A stretch of DNA of 64,000 nt from an uncultured Prevotellaceae bacterium (GTDB lineage: Bacteria > Bacteroidota > Bacteroidia > Bacteroidales > UBA3663), in NCBI GenBank assembly GCA_900319235.1, contig ONNR01000001.1, positions 84,035-148,034 of the forward strand, read 5' to 3'. A program made the translations under genes and the position numbers. Shown here piece by piece: positions 44,321 to 55,063 of the stretch (its first letter is position 1; the number at the start of each line of letters is the position of its first letter). The notes beneath the pieces are model-generated. The model did not search any database. It saw nothing but the letters and a program-made list of their open reading frames with translations, and was not told the DNA's origin.

Positions 44321-44833
44321 TTACCAGTTGGCGACGGTGGCATTGAAGATGTCATCGACCAGTTTTTCGGTGAGTTCTGCGCAAAGATCGTCCTGCACAT
44401 CGGTGAGCATCTGGGTGGCGTCGAACTCGGCATACTGCGAAAATTCCTTCTCGAAATTCTCGCTTTTGTTGTTCTTATTCACGAACTTAATCTTCACCTT
44501 GATGGTCAGACGCGTGACGGTGGCGTAGGCTTCGGTGTTGACTGCCTGGTTGGAGAGGCTGTAACCGGTGATGGCACCGCTGATCTGGAGGTCGCCATCG
44601 CGATCGACCTGCGAAAGTCGTGTCTGATTGACATACTTTTTCTGCAGCTCGTCGTTGAAGAGGATGGTGAGTGGGGCATAGACCAGTGATGCCTTGTTCT
44701 GGATATAATCGAAGCTGATGGTATGCGTGGTGCTGTAGTCGATGCTGGCACCGTTGAGCTGATAGCTGATGCTGCACGACGTGAAGCACACGAGGGAGAG
44801 CAGCACGGAAAGAAGAATTACTGGGATGCGCAT
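44321..44833 (-). CDS. lptE: LptE family lipopolysaccharide-assembly lipoprotein
   Basis: 170 residues with a lipoprotein signal ending LVCFTSC (Cys20). 'CSISYQLNGASID' after the lipobox and the beta-rich remainder match the Bacteroidetes LptE family, partner of LptD in the outer membrane. Follows the sigma-54 activator by nine bases. Confidence 0.85.
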   Translation of the reverse strand: MRIPVILLSVLLSLVCFTSCSISYQLNGASIDYSTTHTISFDYIQNKASLVYAPLTILFNDELQKKYVNQTRLSQVDRDGDLQISGAITGYSLSNQAVNTEAYATVTRLTIKVKIKFVNKNNKSENFEKEFSQYAEFDATQMLTDVQDDLCAELTEKLVDDIFNATVANW

Positions 44834-44842
44834 ATCATTTTT

Positions 44843-46102
<1,260 letters not shown>

Positions 46103-46132
46103 ATTTAGAATATTCTCCTGTTAAATCGGCTG

Positions 46133-46211
46133 CAAAGATACGCATTTTTTGTCGGAAACGCAAATTTTTCTGCAATATTTTTGTTTTTGTGGCGGAAAAG
46201 AATTATCTTTG
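46133..46211. promoter_or_regulatory. Divergent promoters of the sigma-54 activator and the kinase-RapZ gene
   Basis: Minus: TTTG 46164-46161, 20 bases, TATCTTTG 46140-46133. Plus: TTTG 46180-46183, 20 bases, TATCTTTG 46204-46211. Both are full consensus matches. Confidence 0.75.
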
Positions 46212-46252
46212 CGCCAAAAAAAAGGAATATCTGTTCTACCGGATTTCAAAAA

Positions 46253-47833
46253 ATGACCGAACTTTCAGAACTATACAAGTCATATTTTCACCAGGAGCCT
46301 GCCCGAGTGCAAATGCTGGGTGGCGCCGCCAGCAATCGACATTATTACCGGTTGTACCATAGCCTCTCTGCTGACAGTGGGGCGGTGATTGGCGTGATCG
46401 GTGAGAACGCGAAGGAGAACCACGCGTTCCTGGCATTGGGCCGACATATGACGGCCCTGGGTCTGCCCGTGCCGAAGATCCTGGCTTCGAGCGACGACGA
46501 GATGCGCTACCTGCAGGATGACCTGGGTCAGGTGTCGCTCTATGACCTTGTGGAGCAGGCACGTCGTGCCGATTCGGAACCTTTGCGCGCACAGGTGAAG
46601 GAACTGCTCCACCGGGTGATGCGCGACCTGCCACGACTCCAGTTCCTGACCGTGAATGGCTTCGACTTCGAGCACGATGCCTTCCGCGAACCCCGTTTCT
46701 GCGAGACCACCATCCGCTGGGACCTGAACTACTTCAAGTACTGCTTCCTCAAGCCTTCGGGCTACCCGATGGACGAGTTGAAGCTGGAGGCCGACTTCGA
46801 CCGCCTGTGCGGGGCGCTGCTCGACTGCACGTCGAAGGGCGAGCCGTGGGGCTTCCTCTACCGTGACTTCCAGTCGCGCAACGTGATGATACGCGACGAC
46901 AAGCCCTGGTACATCGACTTCCAGGGCGGCTACGAGGGTCCCGTCTATTACGACGTGGCTTCGTTCCTGTGGCAGACGCGTGCCAACTATTCGCCCGATC
47001 TGCGCAACGAGCTGCTGAGCGAATATGCCGACAGCATGCAGCAGTTCTGCACCTTGCCGATGCGCACCTTCCGCCACCGCCTGCGTGTGTTCGTGTTCTT
47101 CCGCCTGCTCCAGACGCTGGGCACCTACGGCTATCGCGGCCTGTTCGAGCACAAGGCGATGTTCCAGACACCAATTTTGCGCGCGTTGTGTTCGCTCGTG
47201 AATCTTACACACCGCAACAGCGAGCCTTCGTTCGACGACTGTTCGCTGCGCGGCCTTGCGGATGCCGACAGCCCCGCCATCGACCGCTTCGAACTGGAGG
47301 ATGACTGCCCCTACCTGTGCGAACTCCTTGCCGAGGTGGCGAAGATGGAGCGCTTCCAGCCGATGCCGACCACGGGGCCGCTGGTGGTTCGCATCACTTC
47401 GTTCAGCTACAAGAAAGGCATCCCCGAAGACCTTTCGGGCAACGGGGGAGGCTTCGTCTTCGACTGCCGCGCCCCGCTCAACCCCGGGCGTTATCCCTTC
47501 TACAGGCAATACACGGGGCTCGACAAGGTGGTGATCGACTTCCTGGAAGGACGACGCGACGAGAAGGGTGAGCTGCTCGAAACCTCGCACAATGCCATCG
47601 ACAAGACGTCGATGCAGACGTTCGTCGAGAATGTCTATCGCCTGGTTGACCCTGCCGTCGAAACCTATCTCAATCGCGGCTTCACCAGCCTTGTGGTCAA
47701 CTGCGGCTGCACAGGCGGCCAGCATCGCTCGGTGTACTGCGCACAACACCTTGCCCAGCATATACACCAGAAATACCCCGCTGCACGCGTCATCCTCACG
47801 CATCGCGAGCAGCAGATAACCCAAACTTTCTAA
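46253..47833 (+). CDS. APH-type kinase fused to RapZ C-terminal domain
   Basis: 526 residues from the ATG at 46253 (the frame extends upstream through the promoter and is not used). N-terminal ~330 residues form an aminoglycoside-phosphotransferase-like kinase: 'GFLYRDFQSRNVMIRD' (catalytic loop about residue 203) and 'WYIDFQGGYEGPVYYD' (metal-binding Asp). The C-terminal ~140 match the RapZ C-domain ('LVVNCGCTGGQHRSVYCAQH'), which in E. coli binds small RNA and GlcN6P. The kinase half resembles AmgK-type sugar kinases of cell-wall recycling, so a link between amino-sugar metabolism and control is inferred. Confidence 0.8.
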   Translation: MTELSELYKSYFHQEPARVQMLGGAASNRHYYRLYHSLSADSGAVIGVIGENAKENHAFLALGRHMTALGLPVPKILASSDDEMRYLQDDLGQVSLYDLVEQARRADSEPLRAQVKELLHRVMRDLPRLQFLTVNGFDFEHDAFREPRFCETTIRWDLNYFKYCFLKPSGYPMDELKLEADFDRLCGALLDCTSKGEPWGFLYRDFQSRNVMIRDDKPWYIDFQGGYEGPVYYDVASFLWQTRANYSPDLRNELLSEYADSMQQFCTLPMRTFRHRLRVFVFFRLLQTLGTYGYRGLFEHKAMFQTPILRALCSLVNLTHRNSEPSFDDCSLRGLADADSPAIDRFELEDDCPYLCELLAEVAKMERFQPMPTTGPLVVRITSFSYKKGIPEDLSGNGGGFVFDCRAPLNPGRYPFYRQYTGLDKVVIDFLEGRRDEKGELLETSHNAIDKTSMQTFVENVYRLVDPAVETYLNRGFTSLVVNCGCTGGQHRSVYCAQHLAQHIHQKYPAARVILTHREQQITQTF

Positions 47834-47863
47834 CGAGAAACTATTTCATTCACAAGTTAAATA

Positions 47864-50314
47864 ATGAGTAAAAAACCGATTTTTGAAGAAGAATTTGAAG
47901 ACCAACGCATCGAACATACTACTATCATGCCCATGTTTGGCGACAATATGCTCGACTTGAGTTTCGTTCCGGAGAAATGCACTCCCGAGCGACTCCCACT
48001 GGTTGCGCTTCGCCAGATGGTGATGTTCCCCGGTCTGACCATGCCGCTGTCGGTAGGTCGGACGAAGAGCATCCGCGTGGTGAAGGAGGCGGAGAAGAAC
48101 AAGCTTTACATTGGCGTAGTATGCCAGAAGAATACGGTTGATGATCCGGGACGCGACGACCTGTACGACTATGGTGTCGTCTGCGAGGTTATGAAGGAAC
48201 TTGAACTCCCCGACGGTTCGCATTCGGTGATCATCCAGGGCCGTCGTGCCTTCCATCTTGAAGAATTGCTCACGACCGAGCCTTTCCTTACGGGCGAGGT
48301 GACGCTGCTCGACGACGAGATGCTGCAGCCGCGCAGCCGCCGAACCAAGGCCCTGCTCAGCATCATCCGCGACGACATCAAGGCCATCAACGAATGTGCC
48401 GACAACCCCATCACGGGCGAGATAATGTTCGCCATGAACAACGTCACCGACGCGAACTTCCTCATCAACTACCTGAGTGCGACGTTCCCGATGGCGCTGC
48501 ATAACCACCAGCAGCTGCTGGAATTCCGCAGCCTCGAACAGCGCGGCACGCAACTGGCCACCATCGTCAGCAAGTGCCTCGCCTACAACAAGGTGAAGAA
48601 CCAGATGCACCAGCTGACGCAGGTGGAACTCACCAGCCTCCAGCGCCAGCAGTATCTGCGCACACAGATCCATTCGATACAGGAGGAACTGGGTGAATCG
48701 AGCCAGGAGGATGTGGACCGTCTGCTCAAGAAAGCAAATTCGAAGAAGTGGGGAACGGCGATACAGGAGCTGTTCCGCAAGGAGGTGACGAAGCTGCAGA
48801 GGATGAACGAGCAGTCGCCCGACTACTATGTGCAGTACAACTACCTGCAGACGATGGTGGACCTGCCCTGGGGCGTAACGACGCACGACAACCTGAACCT
48901 GAAGAATGCCCAGCGCGTGCTCGACCACGACCACTACGGACTCAAGAATGTGAAGGAGCGCATCCTCGAGCACCTCGCCGTGCTGAAGATGAGGGGCGAC
49001 ATGAAGTCACCCATCCTCTGCCTTGTAGGCCCTCCAGGCGTGGGCAAGACATCGCTCGGCAAGAGCATCGCCACGGCGCTGAAGCGCGAATATGTGCGCA
49101 TCTCGCTGGGCGGTCTGCACGACGAGGCAGAGATTCGCGGACATCGCCGCACCTATATCGGCGCCCTGCCCGGACGCATCATTTCGGGCATCCAGAAGGC
49201 AAAGACCGACAATCCGGTGTTCGTGCTGGATGAGATTGACAAGATCTCGTCCGACTTCAAGGGCGATCCGTCGAGCGCCCTGCTCGAGGTGCTTGACCCC
49301 GAACAGAACAAGGCTTTCCACGACAACTTCCTCGATGTGGATTACGACCTTTCGAAGGTGCTCTTCATTGCCACCGCCAACAGCCTTACGCCCATTGCAG
49401 CTCCCTTGCTCGACCGTATGGAGGTGATCGAGCTGTCGGGCTATATCCTTGAAGAGAAGATCGAGATCGGCGAGCGTCACCTCCTGCCCAAACAGAAGGA
49501 GGAGCACGGCCTTGCCGACATCAAGTTCAACATCCCGCGCCGCACGATGGAAAAGATTGTCGACCAATACACCCGTGAAAGCGGCGTGCGACTGCTCGAC
49601 AAGGCCCTTGCCAAGGTGATGCGCAAGGTGGCGTGGCGTGTGGCCAACGAGATGCCCGTGCCCGAAAAACTCCAGCCAGGCGACCTGATTGACTTCCTCG
49701 GCAAGCCCGACTACAATCCCGAGAAATACGACGGCAACGACTATGCTGGCGTCGTTACGGGCCTGGCTTGGACATCGGTGGGCGGCTGCATCCTTGAGGT
49801 GGAATCGACGCTCGTGCCCGGCAAGAAGGATCTTTCGCTCACGGGCCATCTGGGCGACGTGATGAAGGAATCGGCACAACTTGCCCTGCAATGGGTGAAG
49901 GCCAATTCGCTCGACCTCGGCATCGACCCTGCCATCTTCGAAAACTGGACAGCACATATCCATTGCCCCGAAGGCGCCGTTCCGAAGGATGGACCTTCGG
50001 CAGGCATCACCATGGTGACCTCGCTCGTCTCGACGCTGACACAGCGTCGAGTGCGTGCCCGTGTGGCCATGACGGGAGAGATTACGCTGCGCGGCAAGGT
50101 GATTCCCATCGGCGGCGTGAAGGAGAAGATTCTGGCAGCCAAGCGTGCAGGCATCACCGATGTGGTGCTTTGCGTGGATAACCGCAAGGACGTGGAGGAC
50201 ATCGAGAAGCAATATACCGAAGGCCTCAACTTCCACTATGTGCGTGACCTGCACGAAGTGCTCGACTTCGCCTTGCTCAAGGAGAAGGTGAAGCATCCGA
50301 AGAAATTCATTTAA
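47864..50314 (+). CDS. lon: ATP-dependent protease Lon
   Basis: 816 residues, three domains: N-terminal substrate-binding ('[20 protein letters not shown]' near 45-65), AAA+ with Walker A '[13 protein letters not shown]' (389-401) and Walker B '[10 protein letters not shown]', and C-terminal Ser-Lys protease with '[10 protein letters not shown]' (Ser712) and the catalytic lysine in '[14 protein letters not shown]'. Degrades misfolded and regulatory proteins. Starts 30 bases after the kinase-RapZ gene. Confidence 0.96.
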   Translation: MSKKPIFEEEFEDQRIEHTTIMPMFGDNMLDLSFVPEKCTPERLPLVALRQMVMFPGLTMPLSVGRTKSIRVVKEAEKNKLYIGVVCQKNTVDDPGRDDLYDYGVVCEVMKELELPDGSHSVIIQGRRAFHLEELLTTEPFLTGEVTLLDDEMLQPRSRRTKALLSIIRDDIKAINECADNPITGEIMFAMNNVTDANFLINYLSATFPMALHNHQQLLEFRSLEQRGTQLATIVSKCLAYNKVKNQMHQLTQVELTSLQRQQYLRTQIHSIQEELGESSQEDVDRLLKKANSKKWGTAIQELFRKEVTKLQRMNEQSPDYYVQYNYLQTMVDLPWGVTTHDNLNLKNAQRVLDHDHYGLKNVKERILEHLAVLKMRGDMKSPILCLVGPPGVGKTSLGKSIATALKREYVRISLGGLHDEAEIRGHRRTYIGALPGRIISGIQKAKTDNPVFVLDEIDKISSDFKGDPSSALLEVLDPEQNKAFHDNFLDVDYDLSKVLFIATANSLTPIAAPLLDRMEVIELSGYILEEKIEIGERHLLPKQKEEHGLADIKFNIPRRTMEKIVDQYTRESGVRLLDKALAKVMRKVAWRVANEMPVPEKLQPGDLIDFLGKPDYNPEKYDGNDYAGVVTGLAWTSVGGCILEVESTLVPGKKDLSLTGHLGDVMKESAQLALQWVKANSLDLGIDPAIFENWTAHIHCPEGAVPKDGPSAGITMVTSLVSTLTQRRVRARVAMTGEITLRGKVIPIGGVKEKILAAKRAGITDVVLCVDNRKDVEDIEKQYTEGLNFHYVRDLHEVLDFALLKEKVKHPKKFI

Positions 50315-50315
50315 A

Positions 50316-50482
50316 CTAAGGGATTCTTAGGGATTTTAAGGGATTCTTAGGGATTTTAAAGGACGAATGTTAAATTGACAATTAACAATTAATAATTAAC
50401 AATTCCTGTTTGGCCATAATTCAACAAGGCGAAGGCAATGTCCCCAAATATCCCTTAATATCCCCAAATATCCCTTAATATC
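50316..50482. repeat. Three repeat types between lon and the antiporter gene
   Basis: GGGATTCTTAGGGATTTTAA twice (50316-50360), an ATTAACAATTAAT run (50376-50405), and AATATCCCTTAATATCCCC-type units twice (50441-50482). No gene. The first type also forms the 3' end of the AraC-type gene near 22300-22317. Confidence 0.8.
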
Positions 50483-50499
50483 CATAAATCTATATATTT

Positions 50500-52530
50500 A
50501 TGATTCATGATCTTGGTATAATCATGTTGACAGCAGGCTTCACGAGCCTGGTGTGCAAGTTTCTGAAACAACCTGTAGTTCTCGGCTACATTGTGGCCGG
50601 TCTGCTGGTGGGCCCTTACGTTTTCGGCTCCAGTTGGGTCAGCGATGAGGAAAGCGTGAAAATCTGGGGAGAGATTGGCGTCATCTTCCTGCTGTTCTCC
50701 CTCGGTCTTGAGTTCTCGTACAAGAAACTGGTGAAGATGGGCACTACGGCGCTCATCGGCTGCTTTACGATCGTGGTGGGTATGATGTCGTGCGGATTCC
50801 TCCTCGGTCGTGCCATGGGATGGGACCAGATGAATTCGCTCTTCCTTGGCGGTATGCTCTGCATGTCGTCGACGACGATTGTCTTCAAGGCGCTCGATGA
50901 CCTGGGTCTTCGTCAGCAGAAGTTTGCAAACATATGTTTCGGTATCCTTGTGGTTGAAGACCTCTTTGCCGTCGTGCTGATGGTGCTTCTGGCATCGTTG
51001 GCCGTCAATCAGTCGTTCGACGGTTCGGAGATGGCGTGGGAGGTAGGCAAGCTGGCCGCATACCTGCTCTTCTGGTTTGCTGCGGGCCTCTTCCTTATCC
51101 CGACATTGCTTCGCGTGTGCAAGCAGCATCTCAATGACGAGACTCTCACCATCGTGGCGCTGGGTCTCTGCCTGGGTATGGTGCTCCTGGCCGAAGGTGC
51201 AGGCTTCAGTTCGGCGCTCGGTGCATTCGTCATGGGCAGCATCCTTGCCGAAACCGTCGAGGCTGAGAAAATCGAACATCTGCTTTCGCCCATCAAGAAC
51301 ATGTTCGGTGCCGTCTTCTTCGTGTCGGTGGGTATGATGATTGACCCTGCGCTTCTTTTGAAATACTGGCTCCCCATCTCGCTCATCACGCTGCTTGTGA
51401 TCTGCGGACAGGTCATCTTCGCATCGCTTGGCGTGGTGCTTTCGGGACAACCATTGAAGACCGCCATGCAGGCTGCATTCTCGTTGACACAGGTCGGAGA
51501 ATTCGCATTCATCATCGCCAACTTCGGTACTGACAAGGGCGTGACCGAACCTTTCCTCTATCCGGTCATCGTGGCCGTTTCGGTCATCACCACCTTCCTG
51601 ACGCCCTATACCATCCGCCTTGCAGAACCTGCCTACGAGCGCGTTGACAAGATACTTCCACGTCGCTGGAAACTGATGCTCGATGCCTATGGACATAGCC
51701 GCAGTACGCAGAAGGAAGCTTCCCTGACGCAGCGATATCTGGGCAAGGCTATCCTGCCTGTGGTCATCTATACGATTGTCAGCGTCTTCATCGCTACGCT
51801 CTATTTCACTCTGCTCAGCGACAGGATTGCAACGTTCGTCAACGATGGTGTTGCCACCGTCTTCAGCGAACCGCATCTCTGGATAGGCCGACTCGTCAGC
51901 CTTGGCTTGCTCTTCACCGTGCTTTCCCCATTGCTTTATCAGATTGTCAATAAGGACAAGCGCAACAAGGACGCAGGGCTACTGTGGGAAAAGGGCAGTA
52001 TGTTCACCCGCGGTCTTCTCATCGTCTTCAACGCCTTCCGTATCGTCCTTGTCCTTGCCATCATCACATCGTGCATCGGCAAGATCTTCGATGCCACCAT
52101 CGGTATCGTCCTTGCCATGGGTATAGCTGTCTTCTTCTTCATCACGAGGTCGTCGAAGATCCAGGAACGTTCGCATCTCCTTGAGGAGAACTTCCTCACC
52201 AATCTTTCGGCCCGAGAAATCGCTATGCGACAGGGCAAGCGTGCCGAGAAGAAGAAGGCACAGGAAGCGGATGACGATTTTGAAGACATACATTTCGGCG
52301 AAGTTACCATTCCCGAAGGTTCGTCTGCTTTGGGCCAATCGTTGCGCGACCTGGATCTTCGCAACAAGACGGGTGTGAGCGTCATTCGCATCCTGCGCGA
52401 CACGGGCAACGTCAACAACCCCAAAGCCACCGAAAGCTTCAAGCCGGGCGACCGCGTCGTCGTGAATGGCTCGGTGGGCGACATCGAACTTTTCAAGATC
52501 TTCGTTGCTCCAGCACAAGAAACGGTTTAG
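50500..52530 (+). CDS. CPA2-type cation:proton antiporter with TrkA-C domain
   Basis: 676 residues. About 12 membrane segments of the KefB/YbaL type in the first ~390 ('LVCKFLKQPVVLGYIVAGLL', 'LLFSLGLEFSYKKLVKMG'), additional hydrophobic segments at ~425-545, and a C-terminal TrkA-C-like domain ('GSSALGQSLRDLDLRNKTGV'). Probably K+ or Na+ efflux in exchange for protons; ligand-controlled by the C-domain. No TrkA-N NAD-binding domain is apparent. Confidence 0.88.
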   Translation: MIHDLGIIMLTAGFTSLVCKFLKQPVVLGYIVAGLLVGPYVFGSSWVSDEESVKIWGEIGVIFLLFSLGLEFSYKKLVKMGTTALIGCFTIVVGMMSCGFLLGRAMGWDQMNSLFLGGMLCMSSTTIVFKALDDLGLRQQKFANICFGILVVEDLFAVVLMVLLASLAVNQSFDGSEMAWEVGKLAAYLLFWFAAGLFLIPTLLRVCKQHLNDETLTIVALGLCLGMVLLAEGAGFSSALGAFVMGSILAETVEAEKIEHLLSPIKNMFGAVFFVSVGMMIDPALLLKYWLPISLITLLVICGQVIFASLGVVLSGQPLKTAMQAAFSLTQVGEFAFIIANFGTDKGVTEPFLYPVIVAVSVITTFLTPYTIRLAEPAYERVDKILPRRWKLMLDAYGHSRSTQKEASLTQRYLGKAILPVVIYTIVSVFIATLYFTLLSDRIATFVNDGVATVFSEPHLWIGRLVSLGLLFTVLSPLLYQIVNKDKRNKDAGLLWEKGSMFTRGLLIVFNAFRIVLVLAIITSCIGKIFDATIGIVLAMGIAVFFFITRSSKIQERSHLLEENFLTNLSAREIAMRQGKRAEKKKAQEADDDFEDIHFGEVTIPEGSSALGQSLRDLDLRNKTGVSVIRILRDTGNVNNPKATESFKPGDRVVVNGSVGDIELFKIFVAPAQETV

Positions 52531-52590
52531 TGTCCGCTATATCCGTATTGCGTAATCTTAATTTCACGTAATCCTTAAATCAATAGAAAG

Positions 52591-54408
52591 ATGTCCAAAT
52601 TCCTGAAGATTCTTGCCATAATCCTTGGCATCATCGTTTTGATCTCAATGGTCATCACGTTCGGAGGCGGCCCATACATCCGTAACTACCTGAATACCCA
52701 CGGTGCCGAACTGCTTGGGCGCAGGGTACAGGTCGGAACTGTCAGGCTCAACGGTTTCACAGGAAGCCTTAGTGTCGATTCGCTGTTTATTGCAGAGAAG
52801 GATGACACGACGCGTTTCCTGAGCGCCAAGCAGATCAGGACGCATCTGAACGTGCCTCGCGTATTCCTGCGCACCTATATGCTCGACGAACTCGAGGCCG
52901 ACGAACTCAAGGTGGACATCCTGCAACGCGATACGGTCTTCAATTTCTCGGACATCATCGAACGACTTGCGCTCGACGACAGTACCGAACCGCTGCCCCT
53001 GGTGATCAAGGACATCAATATCCACAACAGCTATATCCACTACAAGGATTCGCTGGTGGGCAGCGAGTTCAGCCTTAATGACTTCCAGCTCTTCATTCCC
53101 GGCATCGACCTGCGTGACATCAACACTTCGGTGGGCATCAGCCTGAATTTCACCGAAGGCGGCACGCTGAAGACGATGGTCGACTACGACGACAAGCACA
53201 AGCTTTACAGCATGGTCTTCAAGGTCGACGGGTTCAATATGAAGGGATTGCTTCCCTATTTGCGCCAAAGCATTTATCTGGGTGACATCCAGGGTGTCAT
53301 CAACCTCGACCTTCTGATGCAGGGCAGTGTGGCACACCTGCTCGACTTTTCGCTTAGAGGCACGGCGGGCATCAAGAACCTGAACGTCTTCGACGAAGAG
53401 GGAAAGGCCATGGTGCGATGCGATACGGTGGCCATCGATGTGCGCGATATGGACCTGCCTGCCAATCGCATCAACCTGAGCCGAGTGCATTTCGAACGTC
53501 CTTATATTCGAATCCAGTACGACAAGGATAGCCTCGACAACTTCTCACGTCTTGTGCTCAAAGCTGAGAAGATCTGGGCCGAACGCGATTCGATACGTCT
53601 TGCCGAGCAGGGCATCGACTATTCAGAATACATTCAGAATGCCGATTCGCTGGCAGCGCTTGCCGAAGAGTCGTCGGTCGAATACAATGGACTGATTCGC
53701 AGACAGCATCTCCAGATTGATTCCCTCCTTATCGATTCGGCAAGACTCAGTTATCGCGACGAGTCGCTGATTGGCGAACCGTTTGTCTATGAACTGTCGA
53801 ACGTCAATATCAAGGCACCCAACTTCTCGCTCCACGGCATCAACCATATCACGGCCGATGCGCAATTGGGGCGTGAGGGACATCTGAGGTTCTGGTACGA
53901 TGGACGCACGCTCGATCAGCGTGATATGCACATGGTGGTTCAGGCAGAGAAAATCGAAGTCAAGGACTTCTCACCCTATACCGTGCAGATGTTCGGCAAT
54001 GAGGTCTCGAGCGGCATCCTGTCGGCCAATCTGATGTACGACACGAAGGACGGACGTCTGCTTGGACAGAACCACATCATCGTGCGCAATCCGAAGGTTG
54101 AGAAGAAACGTCGTGGTGTGCAGTCGGAAATGAACATTCCTTTCCGCACGGGTGTCTATATCCTCACGGACAAAGACGATGTGCTCGACATCAATCTTCC
54201 CGTAAAGGGCGACATCGAAGACCCCAAGTTCAGCTACAAGCGAGTGCTTTTCCGCACGATGGGCAAATTCATCGTGAAGGTCTGCACTTCGCCTTTCCGT
54301 CGCAATCGAAATAAATCGGCGGGTGCTGACATCCTTAAACAAGACGCCCGAAACCTCGACGACATCGAAATCGATTCGATATCGAATGATCTGCTTGATG
54401 ATGAATAG
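52591..54408 (+). CDS. AsmA-like envelope protein
   Basis: 605 residues with one N-terminal membrane anchor (LKILAIILGIIVLISMVITF) and a long repetitive beta-strand region ('GRRVQVGTVRLNGFTGSLSV' near 40-60, 'GIKNLNVFDEEGKAMV' later). This is the AsmA/TamB/DUF748-type architecture, now linked to lipid transport or outer-membrane assembly between the two membranes. Ends in a basic, then acidic tail. Follows the antiporter by 60 bases. Confidence 0.75.
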   Translation: MSKFLKILAIILGIIVLISMVITFGGGPYIRNYLNTHGAELLGRRVQVGTVRLNGFTGSLSVDSLFIAEKDDTTRFLSAKQIRTHLNVPRVFLRTYMLDELEADELKVDILQRDTVFNFSDIIERLALDDSTEPLPLVIKDINIHNSYIHYKDSLVGSEFSLNDFQLFIPGIDLRDINTSVGISLNFTEGGTLKTMVDYDDKHKLYSMVFKVDGFNMKGLLPYLRQSIYLGDIQGVINLDLLMQGSVAHLLDFSLRGTAGIKNLNVFDEEGKAMVRCDTVAIDVRDMDLPANRINLSRVHFERPYIRIQYDKDSLDNFSRLVLKAEKIWAERDSIRLAEQGIDYSEYIQNADSLAALAEESSVEYNGLIRRQHLQIDSLLIDSARLSYRDESLIGEPFVYELSNVNIKAPNFSLHGINHITADAQLGREGHLRFWYDGRTLDQRDMHMVVQAEKIEVKDFSPYTVQMFGNEVSSGILSANLMYDTKDGRLLGQNHIIVRNPKVEKKRRGVQSEMNIPFRTGVYILTDKDDVLDINLPVKGDIEDPKFSYKRVLFRTMGKFIVKVCTSPFRRNRNKSAGADILKQDARNLDDIEIDSISNDLLDDE

Positions 54409-54410
54409 TT

Positions 54411-54443
54411 TCAATTAACAATTAACAATTAATAATTAATAAT
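54411..54443. repeat. ATTAACAATTAAT-type repeat run abutting the rlmH start
   Basis: CAATTAACAATTAACAATT and AATAATTAATAATT fill the whole gap between the AsmA-like gene and rlmH, so the rlmH ribosome-binding region is repeat DNA. Confidence 0.8.
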
Positions 54444-54917
54444 TTGAAACTCCAGATCATCTTTACAGGTAGGACAACGGGAACGGTTTATCCTGCGCTC
54501 ATCAACGAATATGTGCAGCGCCTGACGCACTATGTGCCGACGCAGATTGAGGAGATACCCGACCTGAAGAACACCAAGAACCTGAGTCAGGAACAGCAGA
54601 AGGAACGCGAGGCCGACCAGGTGCTGGAGCGTCTTCAGCCGGGCGATATACTTGTTCTGCTCGACGAACGTGGACGAGAGATGACCAGTCGGGAATTCAG
54701 CCAATGGATGGAGCAGAAGCTGCAGACGGTTCCCAAACGCCTTGTGCTGCTCATCGGTGGGCCTTACGGCTTCTCGGAACGCATCTACGAAGCCGCACAA
54801 CAGAAGATTTCGCTTTCGAAGATGACATTCTCCCATCAGATGGTACGGCTTTTCCTGGTAGAGCAGCTCTATCGTGCCTTTACCATCATTCGAGGCGAGC
54901 CCTACCATCATGACTGA
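54444..54917 (+). CDS. rlmH: 23S rRNA pseudouridine-1915 N3-methyltransferase RlmH
   Basis: SPOUT-class methyltransferase acting on helix 69 of 23S rRNA in the 70S ribosome. 157 residues: 'PGDILVLLDERGREMTSREF' in the middle, 'LLIGGPYGFSERIYE' (AdoMet knot, ~103-117) and 'MTFSHQMVRLFLVEQLYRAF' at the end are the family signature. The start is TTG (54444-54446): no ATG is available, the frame has a stop just upstream, and the family N-terminus (MKLQIIFTGRT-like) aligns with it. Confidence 0.92.
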   Translation: MKLQIIFTGRTTGTVYPALINEYVQRLTHYVPTQIEEIPDLKNTKNLSQEQQKEREADQVLERLQPGDILVLLDERGREMTSREFSQWMEQKLQTVPKRLVLLIGGPYGFSERIYEAAQQKISLSKMTFSHQMVRLFLVEQLYRAFTIIRGEPYHHD

Positions 54918-55020
54918 ATTGTGCAAAGTCGGGTTTGCAGATTTCTTTATGTGATTCTTGCCAATGATTCGGTCAAATAATTATTTTCAAGAAATTTTCA
55001 TTTCCTAAGACAAAATATCC

Positions 55021-55028
55021 TATATTTG
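55021..55028 (+). promoter_or_regulatory. Likely -7 element for the OmpA-family gene
   Basis: TATATTTG, 36 bases before the start codon; the -33 box is weak (TTTC at 54996-54999). Confidence 0.45.
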
Positions 55029-55063
55029 CAAATAAATATAACACATCACTAACATTAATCATC

